In this document: one piece after another, positions 7,518-18,174 of the stretch | How positions within the stretch are numbered: position 1 is the stretch's first letter | Layout of the letters: each line of letters opens with the position of its first letter | Source: a virus | Length of the DNA: 30,285 nt | Direction: 5' to 3' (one strand) | IMG/VR virus record: IMGVR_UViG_3300017752_000093 | Coordinates: 1 to 30,285 of that record | Program-made: the position numbers and the translations under genes | Notes under the pieces: model-generated | What the model was told of the DNA's origin: nothing | Databases searched by the model: none | Seen by the model: only the letters and a program-made list of their open reading frames with translations

Positions 7518-8597
7518 TTAGAAATCTAGTTTTACTCGTATTAGAGCTTCTTTTGTAAAATCTTTTTGTATGGGTCTTGATAATTTAGCTACTGCTAATA
7601 AATCATTTGAATCATTATACATCCCAACTGTAGTAGGGAAGGTTTGTGGGTTATTAATAAAATAAGGATAAATCACTTCACCAGTTGAACCCGATATAAA
7701 TGATGGATTTTCTGTATAATTAAATTCATTGTTTCTTGCTCTAATAAATACATAATCTGAGGATATAGTTTCTTGGGAATTTAAGTCAAAGATATTATCA
7801 ACTCCAGACAAGCCTACTGATCCAGATATACAATTGTATAATTTTGTAGGATTACCTCCAAATTCGTCAGAACCTGTAACAGTTGCTATATTAATACCTC
7901 CTCCAGTTGGTGAATTATCATCTAAAGCAGCAGCATTAAGTAATATTGTAGAAATATCTGGGCAAAACCAACCATAAGAGCCACTATTTTGTGTAAAACC
8001 TGTTCCTCCCGATATACCTGCATTATATGCAACACCATCTGATCCACTAATTAATTGGTAAACTCTTTGGGTTCCATAAAAAGTAGGTAGGGTTACCATA
8101 CCTGAATTATCCGTTAATTTGATAACTGGGGTATTCGTTGCATTCTCATTACTACTTGATAAAAATAAATTTAAAGTACCAGGAAGTAATGATTGTTTAT
8201 ACCTTGCTCTTTCAATACTTATCACATAAAAGTCATTATCAGCACTACCTGTAAAAGTTTCACCCCAAACAAAATTAGAATTTTCATCTTCTAATATTAG
8301 GGTTCTATATTGCCCATAAATAGTTGTTGTGGGGGATACAAATGGTACTGAGGAATCAAAATTGACTCCTCCTCCACCATTTTTATTGGCATATGCAATT
8401 TGAAATTGAACAGCAGCTGTATCATCTAATGATGCTGTTTGATAAACATTTATATAATAAGGACCAGAGGTTCCTTCAGTTTGTGTAGATGATGTAAAGA
8501 AAGTATTTAAAGATGGGGAGTTATTACTCCAAACAGTTGAAGTTACTGAATCTGAACTTACTACAAAATCTTCCGGATCTAAACTTTTAAAAGCCAT
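7518..8597 (-). CDS. Beta-rich tail/baseplate protein, paralogue of the gene downstream
   Basis: 359 residues. It has the same terminal modules as its neighbour at 6442-7512: DPEDFVVS near the start and, at the end, NEFNYTENPSFISGST, a TTVGMY...LLAVAKLSRP segment and a final charged strand (IRVKLDF). The TVGxYN-LLAVAKLS ending is a pattern I associate with structural proteins of marine T4-like phages. The middle contains Gly-rich loops (NGGGG near residue 75, GGG near 228). No signal peptide or membrane segment is present. It starts a few bases after the gpH-like gene and is part of the 223-359-356 block. Function: minor tail or fibre-network component, unproven. Confidence 0.65.
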   Translation of the reverse strand: MAFKSLDPEDFVVSSDSVTSTVWSNNSPSLNTFFTSSTQTEGTSGPYYINVYQTASLDDTAAVQFQIAYANKNGGGGVNFDSSVPFVSPTTTIYGQYRTLILEDENSNFVWGETFTGSADNDFYVISIERARYKQSLLPGTLNLFLSSSNENATNTPVIKLTDNSGMVTLPTFYGTQRVYQLISGSDGVAYNAGISGGTGFTQNSGSYGWFCPDISTILLNAAALDDNSPTGGGINIATVTGSDEFGGNPTKLYNCISGSVGLSGVDNIFDLNSQETISSDYVFIRARNNEFNYTENPSFISGSTGEVIYPYFINNPQTFPTTVGMYNDSNDLLAVAKLSRPIQKDFTKEALIRVKLDF

Positions 8598-8601
8598 ATT
8601 T

Positions 8602-9273
8602 TTATGATGTTAATGATTGTTTTGTTACTGTAATTGGTACTGTTAATCTAGCTCCACTATCTAATCCAGTTACTGTTAAAGTTGTTCTTAATATTGAATT
8701 AGCACCAAATAGTGTGTTAACTGTTGTTGCTGTTAAATTAATTTGAGTTCCTATTACTGTTTTAGAAACACTAGTACCAATAGTTTGAGTTGCATTTTGA
8801 TTAGCTTCTATAGCTGCATCAGATTGTATGCCCTGCCCTGTAAAGGTACTTAATAATCTTATATCTCCTATTGTTGCACTATATCCTGATGTTTCAAATG
8901 TTTGATTATTTCCTAAATAATTTAATGTTTGTGGTGTTATTGCTAATTGAGCTCCTTGTTTTAAAGTAATAGCTGCATACCCTAAATCTAACACAGGTAA
9001 TTTAGCAGTACCTCGAGGTAAAGTAGTTAGTTTATATTTCATTATTTGAAGTTCGCTTGGAAATGCTTCAAGTAAAGGCATGTTATCAATTGCTTCACCA
9101 TAATAAGCTGATCCTGATGGGTGATTTGGATTATAAAGTGTATAATCAATTTCATCATCCCCTAAAGCAAATTGTGTAATTTGAAAAGAACCATCATTTC
9201 TTGCTAATAACTCTCTTCCTTTTGTAGTTAATATAGCGTCAACTGTTATTACTGCGTTATTTAAATATCCCAT
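8602..9273 (-). CDS. Tail-collar/gpH N-terminus-like fibre attachment protein
   Basis: 223 residues. The N-terminal segment (VDAILTTKGRELLARN, then FQITQFALGDDEIDY) parallels the N-terminal domain of P2-type tail-collar fibres, where a TTxGxxxLAxA helix is followed by a strand and AVGDG. This domain plugs fibres onto the baseplate. The second half is Thr/Ala-rich with alternating hydrophobics and looks like an Ig-like or beta-sandwich domain. It follows the gpI-like giant gene, as H follows I in P2. It is preceded by a 48-base gap holding two ATATTTATA elements and starts a three-gene block. The N-terminal match is by eye, so the family call is moderate. Confidence 0.6.
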   Translation of the reverse strand: MGYLNNAVITVDAILTTKGRELLARNDGSFQITQFALGDDEIDYTLYNPNHPSGSAYYGEAIDNMPLLEAFPSELQIMKYKLTTLPRGTAKLPVLDLGYAAITLKQGAQLAITPQTLNYLGNNQTFETSGYSATIGDIRLLSTFTGQGIQSDAAIEANQNATQTIGTSVSKTVIGTQINLTATTVNTLFGANSILRTTLTVTGLDSGARLTVPITVTKQSLTS

Positions 9274-9284
9274 GTTGTGTTTTT

Positions 9285-9312
9285 ATATAAATATTGTTAT
9301 ATGTTATAAATA
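9285..9312 (-). promoter_or_regulatory. Two tandem ATATTTATA elements before the gpH-like gene
   Basis: The coding strand carries ACATATTTATAACA (around 9304-9312) and CAATATTTATATAA (around 9285-9293), spaced 19 bases apart. The nearer one ends 11 bases before the ATG at 9273. This is the only gap in the window with two copies. Confidence 0.5.
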
Positions 9313-9321
9313 TGTATTCTA

Positions 9322-12300
9322 TTAGGATTCTATTACTCCTTTAGAAATTAAATCATTTACTATTACAGAAGCACTTTGTATTAAATACTCTGTTGGAAAA
9401 TCCGGATATAATATACCTGGAGTTGCTAATGTTTCAATATTACTTAAAGAAGCTGTATATAAACCTGAACTATCAGAACCACTAGTAAAACTTCCAGTTA
9501 AACCAAATGATCCCGTTGATTTTATTACTTTAGAAATACTTCCACTTGACAATATACCATAAGGAAAGTTCAAATCCAAATAAAGAGATTGAGGATCAGC
9601 AATTTTTCTTCTTACTAAAAAGAAATCCTTATTTACTGATGAATCTACGGGTTTGTCTAATCTAAGTTTTACTCTTCCAGCACCACTTACTACATTTTCA
9701 GATGGAGCGAATACTTCCTCAACTGTATAGGTAAATGATTCATTATTGCTAAATCTTATTTCATCACCCTCTTCAAAATCCAATGTATTTTCGATTGGAT
9801 CAAAAGCGGTTGTTTTAGGTTCTGTATTTCCAGGGAAATATTCTGAAAATCCTGGTTCATAGGGTAGATCACCTTGATAAAATCCTGTTCCATATGCTTC
9901 ATTAAAATTTGAAGATGACATTTCTATAAATCTATAATCATTTGTTGGAAATATCCAATAAGGGGCTGCTGCTTTATTTGCTTCATCTAATTTATAATCT
10001 AAAGCACCATCACCACTTATTATTGTAGGGGTGTATGCTCCTTGGTAGGCATTAGGGAAGAAAAGACCTTGTTGGAATCCACCTCTTGCATTTTTAAAGA
10101 AACCTTCAAATTTCCAACTTATTTTTTCGCCAGTTTTAATAGTGTGATTTCCAGAATTTGCCTTAAATATCCATTCTAGTGCCTGAACCCCCGCACCATT
10201 TCTAGGTGATGTTTGTCTCATTAAACCAAAATTAAATAAAGTATGAAACATTTCCCAATCAACTTTACATTTAATTCCTCCTCCGGGTATTGGAACTCTA
10301 GTATAATAGTATCTTTTAAAACTTAAACCTTTTTTTCTTTTCTTTACTTTTACTGATGTTGGTAAATTTGAATAAGTAAACCATCCATGATCATCTACAT
10401 CTTTTATTAAATATACTTTTCCTGTATCTGTGTAGACTTTACAATCTATACCTTCAAGATTAAAGGGGGATTGAGTAGTTTCATTAGATCCAGTAAACAT
10501 TTTAAATGTTAAATCTAATTCATCTCTTGTTCTTCTTGTTTCACTTACATATGATGTTACAACTGAATGTTGTATAGATACTATTTGTGTATTATCTAGA
10601 TCTTCACCATCAGTTCCCCATTCACCTGGATCACCACCTGCTGCATATTCAGCTGATCCCGTTCTACTTGATACTGAGTAAGGGTTAATCAATACACCAG
10701 TTTTAGTAGTTATAGCTTCTGTTGGATCAATATAGTATGATACACTTTGTCTATCTTGACCTACAACGTCTACAACTGATGAAGTACCTACTGCTTGGAA
10801 AGTACCAAAAGTTATACTACTTTCATCATCATTATCATATCTTGAAATATACCCAGACCCAGATAATGGAATTGAAGTACTATAATTATTACCTGAATTC
10901 TGTGAGTAACATATTGGAGTTACATATTCCATAATACGACTTATAGGAGATGGTGTTGATAAAGGTGTATATTGGGTTTTACCAAGTTTAACGGCTATTT
11001 TACCTTGTGTTGTATTTGGAAATACTTGTTCAAAAGTATCTATACTTAATTGATCTTCTAATGAAGGAGGTAAAGCATTACCTTGTTCATCAATTAAATA
11101 ATTAAGATTAACTCTTGTTAAATCGTTTATATTAGGATATGGATCTGATATATCATTAAAGTATCCAAAATAAGCGTCCCTTAATTCTATTGTTGGGTTT
11201 TTACCAAATGTACCTATATCACCTATATTCCAAACATTTAATTCTTGGCTTGTTGATTTTGCACCCAAGTATCTTGGGCTAATAGAGCTAAATTGTGTGT
11301 AATTTGATACAGGAACATTTGCTCTAATTGCACTACCAGATAATATTTGTAAAAAATTAACAGGTGCTAGTGAACTAGAAAAATATATAGAATTACCTTG
11401 GAAATTATAATCAATATCAAATATAAAAGGATTTATTCTTTGGTTAACATAATTGTTTAATAAAGGTTGACAATTAACTGCTAAATTAAAAGGTAAGGCT
11501 CCTGGGTAATAAGTTGGTACAATTAATCCCGTTTTATCTGGGTCTTTAAATAGACCGTATCCAAATGGATCTCTTTCTTTAGCCCATATAGATTGAGATG
11601 GGAATATACTAGCTGTAATTTCTCTAATGTGAAGATTACTTCCAAAACCTACTTTTGAATTTCTAATAGAAAATCTAAATGCATCGTTATGGAAAAAATC
11701 ACCTATATATGATCCAGATACATCAACTCTTGTATTAGATGCGTTTTCATCAAGATTAAAGTTTAAGGTCGAAACAGGTTGACCTAAAGTTTGAGGGTTT
11801 GAAGTATTACCTTTACGTAATACTACACTTCCGGTAGCATTAAATGTTGAAACTCCCCCACTATCAGAATATGATTGTGTAATTGCAATTCTAGATAAAT
11901 CACTATCCGTTTGGAATACAACCCTTTGAGTATTTACATCAAGTCCATCTATTACCCCAGGTACAAAATTACTCATAGAATATTCAACATAATACATATC
12001 GCCCTCTAAATTTTGAGTAGAACCAGTTGTTGCATCATCAGTTGGGTCAAAATTAATACCTGGTTTATATATGCCTAATATTGGGGATTCATTAAATGTT
12101 AAAGTAGATCCGGAATATATAGACCCAGAATAACCTCCTTCTTCTGTAGAAGGATCATAAATTGAAGATGTAATAATAACATCATAAGGTACACCTGAAA
12201 TTGATCCTGTTCTTTTTAAATAGACATCAACTTGTGCTTGGGGATAAAAATCTGGAATCGCAGAATAAGGCATTACTGCAGGGTTTGCAGAACTACCACT

Positions 12301-15300
12301 TTGAAACATATCTCCAGTATATGTAATATTTGTTCCAGTTGGGTTTATTATAGTAAAAGTTGATGGGTTATTACCCTCTGCAAACGTTGCATAACTGTTT
12401 GAGGAAGGATAAAAGTTAAAGCTAGAATCACCTTGTAATGTATATGTAGCCTGTGCAGCTAAATCTTCTAAAATTACTGCATACTCTATATCACTACTAT
12501 CTGTGTTAATATTTTGGACCTCAAAAAAGAGGTAAACATATGAAAGTCCAGTGATTAATGGTATTGAAGATATTTGGTTAGAAAAGAAAACCGATCCATT
12601 ATTTGATGTTTGTTCACTAAATACCACAGAAGTGCTTGAACTTCCATTAGTTTGGACGTATCTGGCACTCATCCTTACTTTAAATTGATCTGTTGTATTT
12701 CTAGACATAACACGAGCAGTCATTTTATAACCTAATTGAAGAAAAATATTTATGGTGTTTGATTCTATTTGCTCTAAAGTGTCTATTAATGCATCTATGT
12801 CAATTGCTATAGCACCATCATATTGGCTTCCTTGATTAGAGCTTCCTGCAAAAGAAGGGTCTGCAAAATCAAATGCTTGAACCCCTGTTCCAGAATCAGG
12901 TGGCCAATTAGTTGTATTGAAATCAGCAGTAAAATTAGGGTTGTTTGTTAGTGCTAAACTTCCTGATAATGTTCTCCAGCTAACCGCACCAGCACCTAAT
13001 GTTGGTGCAGTACCTGCTAATGTCAAAGATGGAAAAGACCAGTCCATTGAAGCTGTACCTGCTGTTGCTATTTTAGGGTGACCCCCTAAAGTAGTTAAAG
13101 GTAAACCAGAACCAGAATTACCAGGTATTTGTGTATTTACTGTATTCGAATTAAATGCTATGTTTCCTAGTTCTTCTACATAACGAGGAGCGGGTCTAAA
13201 TTTTGTTATTGCAGGTACAGATAGACCTACAAGGGGGGATTTTGTTGTTAGAGGATTTCTAAAAATAGTGCTAATAAGAAAAGAATATTCACCAGGAGTG
13301 GTGGTATTGCTTGGAGTTCCAACTAAATACTCTTGGTTTCCCGATACAGTATCAATTTCTAAATTTGTTAAATAGTAAAACTTCCCAAAAACTAAACCTA
13401 AAGAGGTTATAATATCAGGATCTAATAAATTGCGATCTGAGTACGCGACACTAACTCCTTGCTGGAAGGTACTTGCCCCAGATGTAGAGTAATAAATAAG
13501 GGGATCTGATGCACTAGCAGCATTTGCTGCAGCGTCTGCTGCTGATGAGTAACCTGTTGTATTAATATGAAATGCTCTTGTTTGAACACTAACTGGGGTA
13601 CCAAGACTAAAGTCCTGAATAGTCAAACCACTTCCTGCATATAACGAAGCTGAATGATATATACCACTATCTACTGAAATTCCAGATGAATTTGAATTAA
13701 GAGATGAACTATAAACTACAGATGCTGAAATTATCCAAGGTGTATTTGAGGTGTATGGGGTTGTATAAGCAGCATTTTTAAAGAAATCAAAATCGGTGCT
13801 GATAATTTTATCCGTGTTTACGGCATCACTTCCTGTATTAAAAAATCCTAAAGCATCTAGTGTATCTCCATTCCAATAATATATGTTTTGTTCCTGTGTT
13901 GAAGCATTTGGGTTAGATAAATCATTTTGTTGAGTATTATCTGCTGATTCTGTATTTATAGAACCAGTTGTTGTATAATCTGTTTTTGCCTCCAATGACC
14001 AATCCATAGAACCACCTTGGTCCGAACTTGTTATTGGATAATAATCTACCCCATCTACGGTTTGTAAATAATTATTCCCTCCTACCCCAGATCTAATATC
14101 TATTCTAAGTAAGGCATGTTCCGAAAATATTGTTCTCCCTAAAACTTTATATTCAGTTGCCTTAGAATTATAAGGTATAGAAGCGTCTCCAAATAAGAGT
14201 CTTAAACTAGAAAAATCATCTAAATAATTAATTACTTCTATTCCATTTGCATCAGTTTGTGATAATTTTATGGCATACACTTGTTGTGTACCCCCATTAG
14301 GTCCTTCAAAAATAGTTTGTTCTGATGCTATCCAGGCATAACCTCTAGGTGGATAATTAGCTTGGTTTAAAAATTCTTGTTTTGTTACAACAGGTTGAAA
14401 ACCTGCAGATGTTGAAAAGAATATAGGTTTATATAAAATAGGTGTATCTGCAATATTTAAATAGGGTTCACAGCCTTTATTTAAATCTCCATTAGTTACT
14501 TCTATGTAAGAACCTGAAAATATTCCATTATAAAATTCTGATTGGTCACTATGTATAACACCTTTTCTAATACCTTTATAAGATGCACTAATATATTGTG
14601 AACTACTTCTATTGAAAAATAAACTATTAATTACTGATCTATCTATTGCTCCATAATCAAATGATTCTGTCCAACTTTGTGTTAAATTAAACCTATTATC
14701 TGGTCCTAAACCTTTAGACCCAGATAGTGATGTTTGTAACCCATTAAATTTATTAAATGAACCACCGGGTCCACCACTAAATTTATATAATGCAGATCCT
14801 TCTGTTGAATATTGAGGGAAATCTGATGACCCTGAACTATAATCTTTTGGTAAATTGACTACTAGACCCTCATAATCATGTAATGAAGATGATACTTGTG
14901 CAGGTCTTAATCTATTTCTTTCTAATAAATGTTGTTTTACTATTACACCAGAAGCTAAACTAGTTCTAGCAGGTGTAAAATCTTTAATCATTTTAAATAA
15001 TGAATTATCAAAGAATTTTATTAATCTAATAAAATCAACTATATCATATCCTTTTATGTATTTTTCAAAATATGCATCTCTTAATCTATCTAAATTTGGA
15101 TATGAGTCTAATGATGAAGATATAAATCTTGGGTCGCCTATATAATCTCCTAAATTAAAGTATCCTAATTGGGCATTAATATCATCATTTATTTGATTTG
15201 ATGGTGAAAACCCAACTTCTAAATAATTAACACTTGGAGTATAACTTTGACTTACAAATGATGTTTGTTGTATTGACTCCATAGGAGATATTACATCACT

Positions 15301-18165
15301 TGTTGTACTAGAAATAGTTGCATTTGAAGATGTAGATGTTTGAAAACCATAAGGTGCCTCAGCTAGGATTAAATCTTCTTTATATATTTTATCTGTAATT
15401 CTATTTTTTATACCAGCTGGTACTTGGTCTTGATATATAAATTCTTTATTTTTTACATATAATTTATCACCTCTAAATCTTGGACTTGTAATAAAATAAT
15501 CACTAGTACCATCACTAAATGATTGTGTAATTTGTATAGCTGATCCTGTTACTCTAGGGTGAATAGATGTTGGTAGTATTACAGGGATAGTTTGAGATTT
15601 TTCATCTCTACTTAATTGACTACCTAAGGCAGCTCTAAAAATTAACTCATTAGGAGTTGAATTTAAACTATTACCTTCAACAGAATACGGATTTACTGTA
15701 TAATCTAAAAATTTACTTTCACTAATTGGTTGGGTCCAAAATCTATATTCTTGGTAAGATCCTGTAAAACCTGAATAAATATCATTATTTTGTAATTGTA
15801 CTGGATTATCAAAATTTAAAAAAGCTTTTTCATTATCCGTATAATAAGCAGTGTCAAACCCACTAACCGAACTACTAGCTATAAAACCTACTTTACCATT
15901 TATTTGGTTTGCAGCAAATAAACTGGCGGTAGCAGTAATCGTATCTACACTTGTTTGAATAGACCACCAATCTCCATTAAAAAATGGAAGGAAGACACTT
16001 GCTGAATTATTAGAACTATCACCATCAGCAGGAATGAATTTTAAAGTACCATAAGTATCATATGGGTTAGCTATAGAACCATCATACGAACCTGTTACAA
16101 ACCCTGAACCCGTATATTCTAAAACTATAGCTACGTTAGTTACATTACTATTATCTACTGCATGAAATAATGATTGGGAATAAATAATATTACTTGAAGG
16201 GGTGTTATTAGTTGGTTGAGGAATTTCTGCAGGTTTTATTCTAAATTGAACATTTTTAACTGTATTACTTCCATTATTGGGAAACTTTGAATTAGCATTA
16301 AAGGATGAAGAAATATAATTTGTAGAATTAGTACCTGTATCAAAAGCATAGTTAAATACATTTTGTTTTAAATCATAATCTTGAGATTCATTTCTATCTT
16401 TACCTCCAAATTCACTAATTCGTAAAATTGTATCAGGTATCCCGTAAGAAGTTATTAATGCTCTTATACCAGCTATTGTACCTTTAGTTTTAAGTAAATA
16501 AGGTATATTATGGTATATTCGTTTATATACTTGCTTTTGAACATTATTTAATGGCACTATATCATTTGAAGCAGATATTTCAGTATCTACGTACTCAAAC
16601 CCAGATTCCGTTGGTAAACTACCAGTCATATTTGGGAAAGGAAATGCACTTCCTGAGGGTGTTAATCCTAAAAATGCTGTAAATAAATCATTTGTATTAA
16701 AATTACTAGCATATAATTTTACACCAAAGTCTCTAATAGCATCTGCTACTAAATCTTTTGATATACCATATTCTAAACGGTTATCAGCATCAAATTTATT
16801 TGATATATCTTTTGTATAAACCCAAACATTATCATAGTATTGGGCAACCATATCAACAAATAATTCATACCCTTCATTCGCCGGATCATCTCTTAAATAT
16901 TCTGGTATCGACCAATATAGCCAATTTCTATTATCTTGATCATAATCTGATGCTACTAATGCTTGTCCCCCGTAATATGGATCTCCAACTGTTGCATTAC
17001 CAACCCAAGTTAAAGCTTCTATACTTTCTGTTGAAGCAAGTTGATATGGAGGTGATGTTGTGGTTTTTGGATAAGAATATTGAGACCCACTATTAAAATA
17101 TAAGAATGATTCATAACCATCAAAATTCTTTATAATATTATCAATTTTATCTGTAAGTTGAGCTTTACTTTCTAAATATGAGGGTGTTGTTGATGTAGGA
17201 GAAGTTGTTGTAAAATTCTGAATTAATTGATTACTAGCTGATTCTATTAATCCTGCTTTATAATAAAAATTTTCTAAACGTATTTTAGCAGAACTAAAAT
17301 GAATAAAATTAGCATAATTTTCATAATTAACATTAATATCAATTTCTTTTTGATTTAAAAGATTTTGAATTTGGTTAATTGAACTTGTTACATCTGATTG
17401 TAATAATGTATTAAATGAAAATGCTTCTCCACCCGTTGATGTTTCTTGTATTACATTAAGATTATAATTAGGGCCTGCTATATAAGTAAAATCATCTTCT
17501 ACAATAGGTTCAAAAGGAAAATCTAATTCATATGCTTGAGGATCTGATAGTTCTTCTACTACCCATAATTCATCTTTTATACCAAAATTAGATGGTAAAG
17601 GTTCATATAGTTTAATTAAAATAGTAGGATCAATTCCTTCTTCTGTTTCTAATTTTATATTATTGGCTATTACTGTTTGGTTGTTACCAAAATTTAAATA
17701 AAAGTCAACAAAATATTCAGCTGTTTCCCTATATTGTATAAATTCATTAGTTGAAGATATTACTATATCATTAGGTATAATGTTACTATCTAATCTAATT
17801 TCCGTTCTATCAGATGATATATTTGAAATAAAATATTTTTCTGATAAATTAGATGATAATCTTTTTCTATAAAAACTATATAAAATATTATATATTCCTA
17901 TATCAAAACCAGAGTTTTCTAAATCCTTTTGTGGGTTTAAAAGTACATCTCCATCTCTTATATCATAATTTAGTAAAGGGATTGTACTTCCAGGATATAT
18001 TAAGTTTTGATTTTGGTCATAAACATAATATTCAATGTAATCAGTACTAGCAGAAAAAACTGTATCTAATTGTGATTGTACAATTAGTTGAGAGTCCGAA
18101 TCTGAATATGTTTGGTATTCAAATGTGTTTGGATCTAATTGTTGTATTGTTACATTTTCGTTCAT
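9322..18165 (-). CDS. Giant (2947-residue) tail/baseplate protein with gpI-like segment
   Basis: The largest gene in the window. Residues 1-400 are a predominantly beta N-terminus with a helical stretch (260-320). Residues ~410-590 carry a tail-protein-I-like region: YWSIPEYL, a long helix with DNVWVY, and VYKRIYHNIPYLLKTKGT leading to YGIPDTILRISEFGG. A LamG/concanavalin-like beta-sandwich follows at ~600-830 (NVQFRIK near the start, WWSIQTSV in the middle, EYRFWTQPIS near the end). A charged KVKKRKKGLSFKR stretch lies in the last fifth. The remainder is Ser/Thr/Asn-rich beta sequence. P2 gpI is only about 180 residues, so here an I-like module appears embedded in a fibre-sized protein. It starts nine bases after the coiled-coil gene and ends in a separate gap before the H-like gene. 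It is likely a baseplate-attached long fibre or arm. Confidence 0.7.
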   Translation of the reverse strand: MNENVTIQQLDPNTFEYQTYSDSDSQLIVQSQLDTVFSASTDYIEYYVYDQNQNLIYPGSTIPLLNYDIRDGDVLLNPQKDLENSGFDIGIYNILYSFYRKRLSSNLSEKYFISNISSDRTEIRLDSNIIPNDIVISSTNEFIQYRETAEYFVDFYLNFGNNQTVIANNIKLETEEGIDPTILIKLYEPLPSNFGIKDELWVVEELSDPQAYELDFPFEPIVEDDFTYIAGPNYNLNVIQETSTGGEAFSFNTLLQSDVTSSINQIQNLLNQKEIDINVNYENYANFIHFSSAKIRLENFYYKAGLIESASNQLIQNFTTTSPTSTTPSYLESKAQLTDKIDNIIKNFDGYESFLYFNSGSQYSYPKTTTSPPYQLASTESIEALTWVGNATVGDPYYGGQALVASDYDQDNRNWLYWSIPEYLRDDPANEGYELFVDMVAQYYDNVWVYTKDISNKFDADNRLEYGISKDLVADAIRDFGVKLYASNFNTNDLFTAFLGLTPSGSAFPFPNMTGSLPTESGFEYVDTEISASNDIVPLNNVQKQVYKRIYHNIPYLLKTKGTIAGIRALITSYGIPDTILRISEFGGKDRNESQDYDLKQNVFNYAFDTGTNSTNYISSSFNANSKFPNNGSNTVKNVQFRIKPAEIPQPTNNTPSSNIIYSQSLFHAVDNSNVTNVAIVLEYTGSGFVTGSYDGSIANPYDTYGTLKFIPADGDSSNNSASVFLPFFNGDWWSIQTSVDTITATASLFAANQINGKVGFIASSSVSGFDTAYYTDNEKAFLNFDNPVQLQNNDIYSGFTGSYQEYRFWTQPISESKFLDYTVNPYSVEGNSLNSTPNELIFRAALGSQLSRDEKSQTIPVILPTSIHPRVTGSAIQITQSFSDGTSDYFITSPRFRGDKLYVKNKEFIYQDQVPAGIKNRITDKIYKEDLILAEAPYGFQTSTSSNATISSTTSDVISPMESIQQTSFVSQSYTPSVNYLEVGFSPSNQINDDINAQLGYFNLGDYIGDPRFISSSLDSYPNLDRLRDAYFEKYIKGYDIVDFIRLIKFFDNSLFKMIKDFTPARTSLASGVIVKQHLLERNRLRPAQVSSSLHDYEGLVVNLPKDYSSGSSDFPQYSTEGSALYKFSGGPGGSFNKFNGLQTSLSGSKGLGPDNRFNLTQSWTESFDYGAIDRSVINSLFFNRSSSQYISASYKGIRKGVIHSDQSEFYNGIFSGSYIEVTNGDLNKGCEPYLNIADTPILYKPIFFSTSAGFQPVVTKQEFLNQANYPPRGYAWIASEQTIFEGPNGGTQQVYAIKLSQTDANGIEVINYLDDFSSLRLLFGDASIPYNSKATEYKVLGRTIFSEHALLRIDIRSGVGGNNYLQTVDGVDYYPITSSDQGGSMDWSLEAKTDYTTTGSINTESADNTQQNDLSNPNASTQEQNIYYWNGDTLDALGFFNTGSDAVNTDKIISTDFDFFKNAAYTTPYTSNTPWIISASVVYSSSLNSNSSGISVDSGIYHSASLYAGSGLTIQDFSLGTPVSVQTRAFHINTTGYSSAADAAANAASASDPLIYYSTSGASTFQQGVSVAYSDRNLLDPDIITSLGLVFGKFYYLTNLEIDTVSGNQEYLVGTPSNTTTPGEYSFLISTIFRNPLTTKSPLVGLSVPAITKFRPAPRYVEELGNIAFNSNTVNTQIPGNSGSGLPLTTLGGHPKIATAGTASMDWSFPSLTLAGTAPTLGAGAVSWRTLSGSLALTNNPNFTADFNTTNWPPDSGTGVQAFDFADPSFAGSSNQGSQYDGAIAIDIDALIDTLEQIESNTINIFLQLGYKMTARVMSRNTTDQFKVRMSARYVQTNGSSSTSVVFSEQTSNNGSVFFSNQISSIPLITGLSYVYLFFEVQNINTDSSDIEYAVILEDLAAQATYTLQGDSSFNFYPSSNSYATFAEGNNPSTFTIINPTGTNITYTGDMFQSGSSANPAVMPYSAIPDFYPQAQVDVYLKRTGSISGVPYDVIITSSIYDPSTEEGGYSGSIYSGSTLTFNESPILGIYKPGINFDPTDDATTGSTQNLEGDMYYVEYSMSNFVPGVIDGLDVNTQRVVFQTDSDLSRIAITQSYSDSGGVSTFNATGSVVLRKGNTSNPQTLGQPVSTLNFNLDENASNTRVDVSGSYIGDFFHNDAFRFSIRNSKVGFGSNLHIREITASIFPSQSIWAKERDPFGYGLFKDPDKTGLIVPTYYPGALPFNLAVNCQPLLNNYVNQRINPFIFDIDYNFQGNSIYFSSSLAPVNFLQILSGSAIRANVPVSNYTQFSSISPRYLGAKSTSQELNVWNIGDIGTFGKNPTIELRDAYFGYFNDISDPYPNINDLTRVNLNYLIDEQGNALPPSLEDQLSIDTFEQVFPNTTQGKIAVKLGKTQYTPLSTPSPISRIMEYVTPICYSQNSGNNYSTSIPLSGSGYISRYDNDDESSITFGTFQAVGTSSVVDVVGQDRQSVSYYIDPTEAITTKTGVLINPYSVSSRTGSAEYAAGGDPGEWGTDGEDLDNTQIVSIQHSVVTSYVSETRRTRDELDLTFKMFTGSNETTQSPFNLEGIDCKVYTDTGKVYLIKDVDDHGWFTYSNLPTSVKVKKRKKGLSFKRYYYTRVPIPGGGIKCKVDWEMFHTLFNFGLMRQTSPRNGAGVQALEWIFKANSGNHTIKTGEKISWKFEGFFKNARGGFQQGLFFPNAYQGAYTPTIISGDGALDYKLDEANKAAAPYWIFPTNDYRFIEMSSSNFNEAYGTGFYQGDLPYEPGFSEYFPGNTEPKTTAFDPIENTLDFEEGDEIRFSNNESFTYTVEEVFAPSENVVSGAGRVKLRLDKPVDSSVNKDFFLVRRKIADPQSLYLDLNFPYGILSSGSISKVIKSTGSFGLTGSFTSGSDSSGLYTASLSNIETLATPGILYPDFPTEYLIQSASVIVNDLISKGVIES

Positions 18166-18174
18166 AAATTATAT

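Noticed and set aside
13422-13604. A 60-residue minus-strand frame nested in the giant gene
   Set aside because: Alternate-frame shadow with Gln/His-rich composition and no upstream gap or motif.
16758-17096. A 112-residue plus-strand frame inside the giant tail gene, and similar ones at 10722-10934 and 17853-18050
   Set aside because: His/Tyr/Leu-rich nonsense composition typical of antisense AT-rich frames; the minus frame is continuous and structured.
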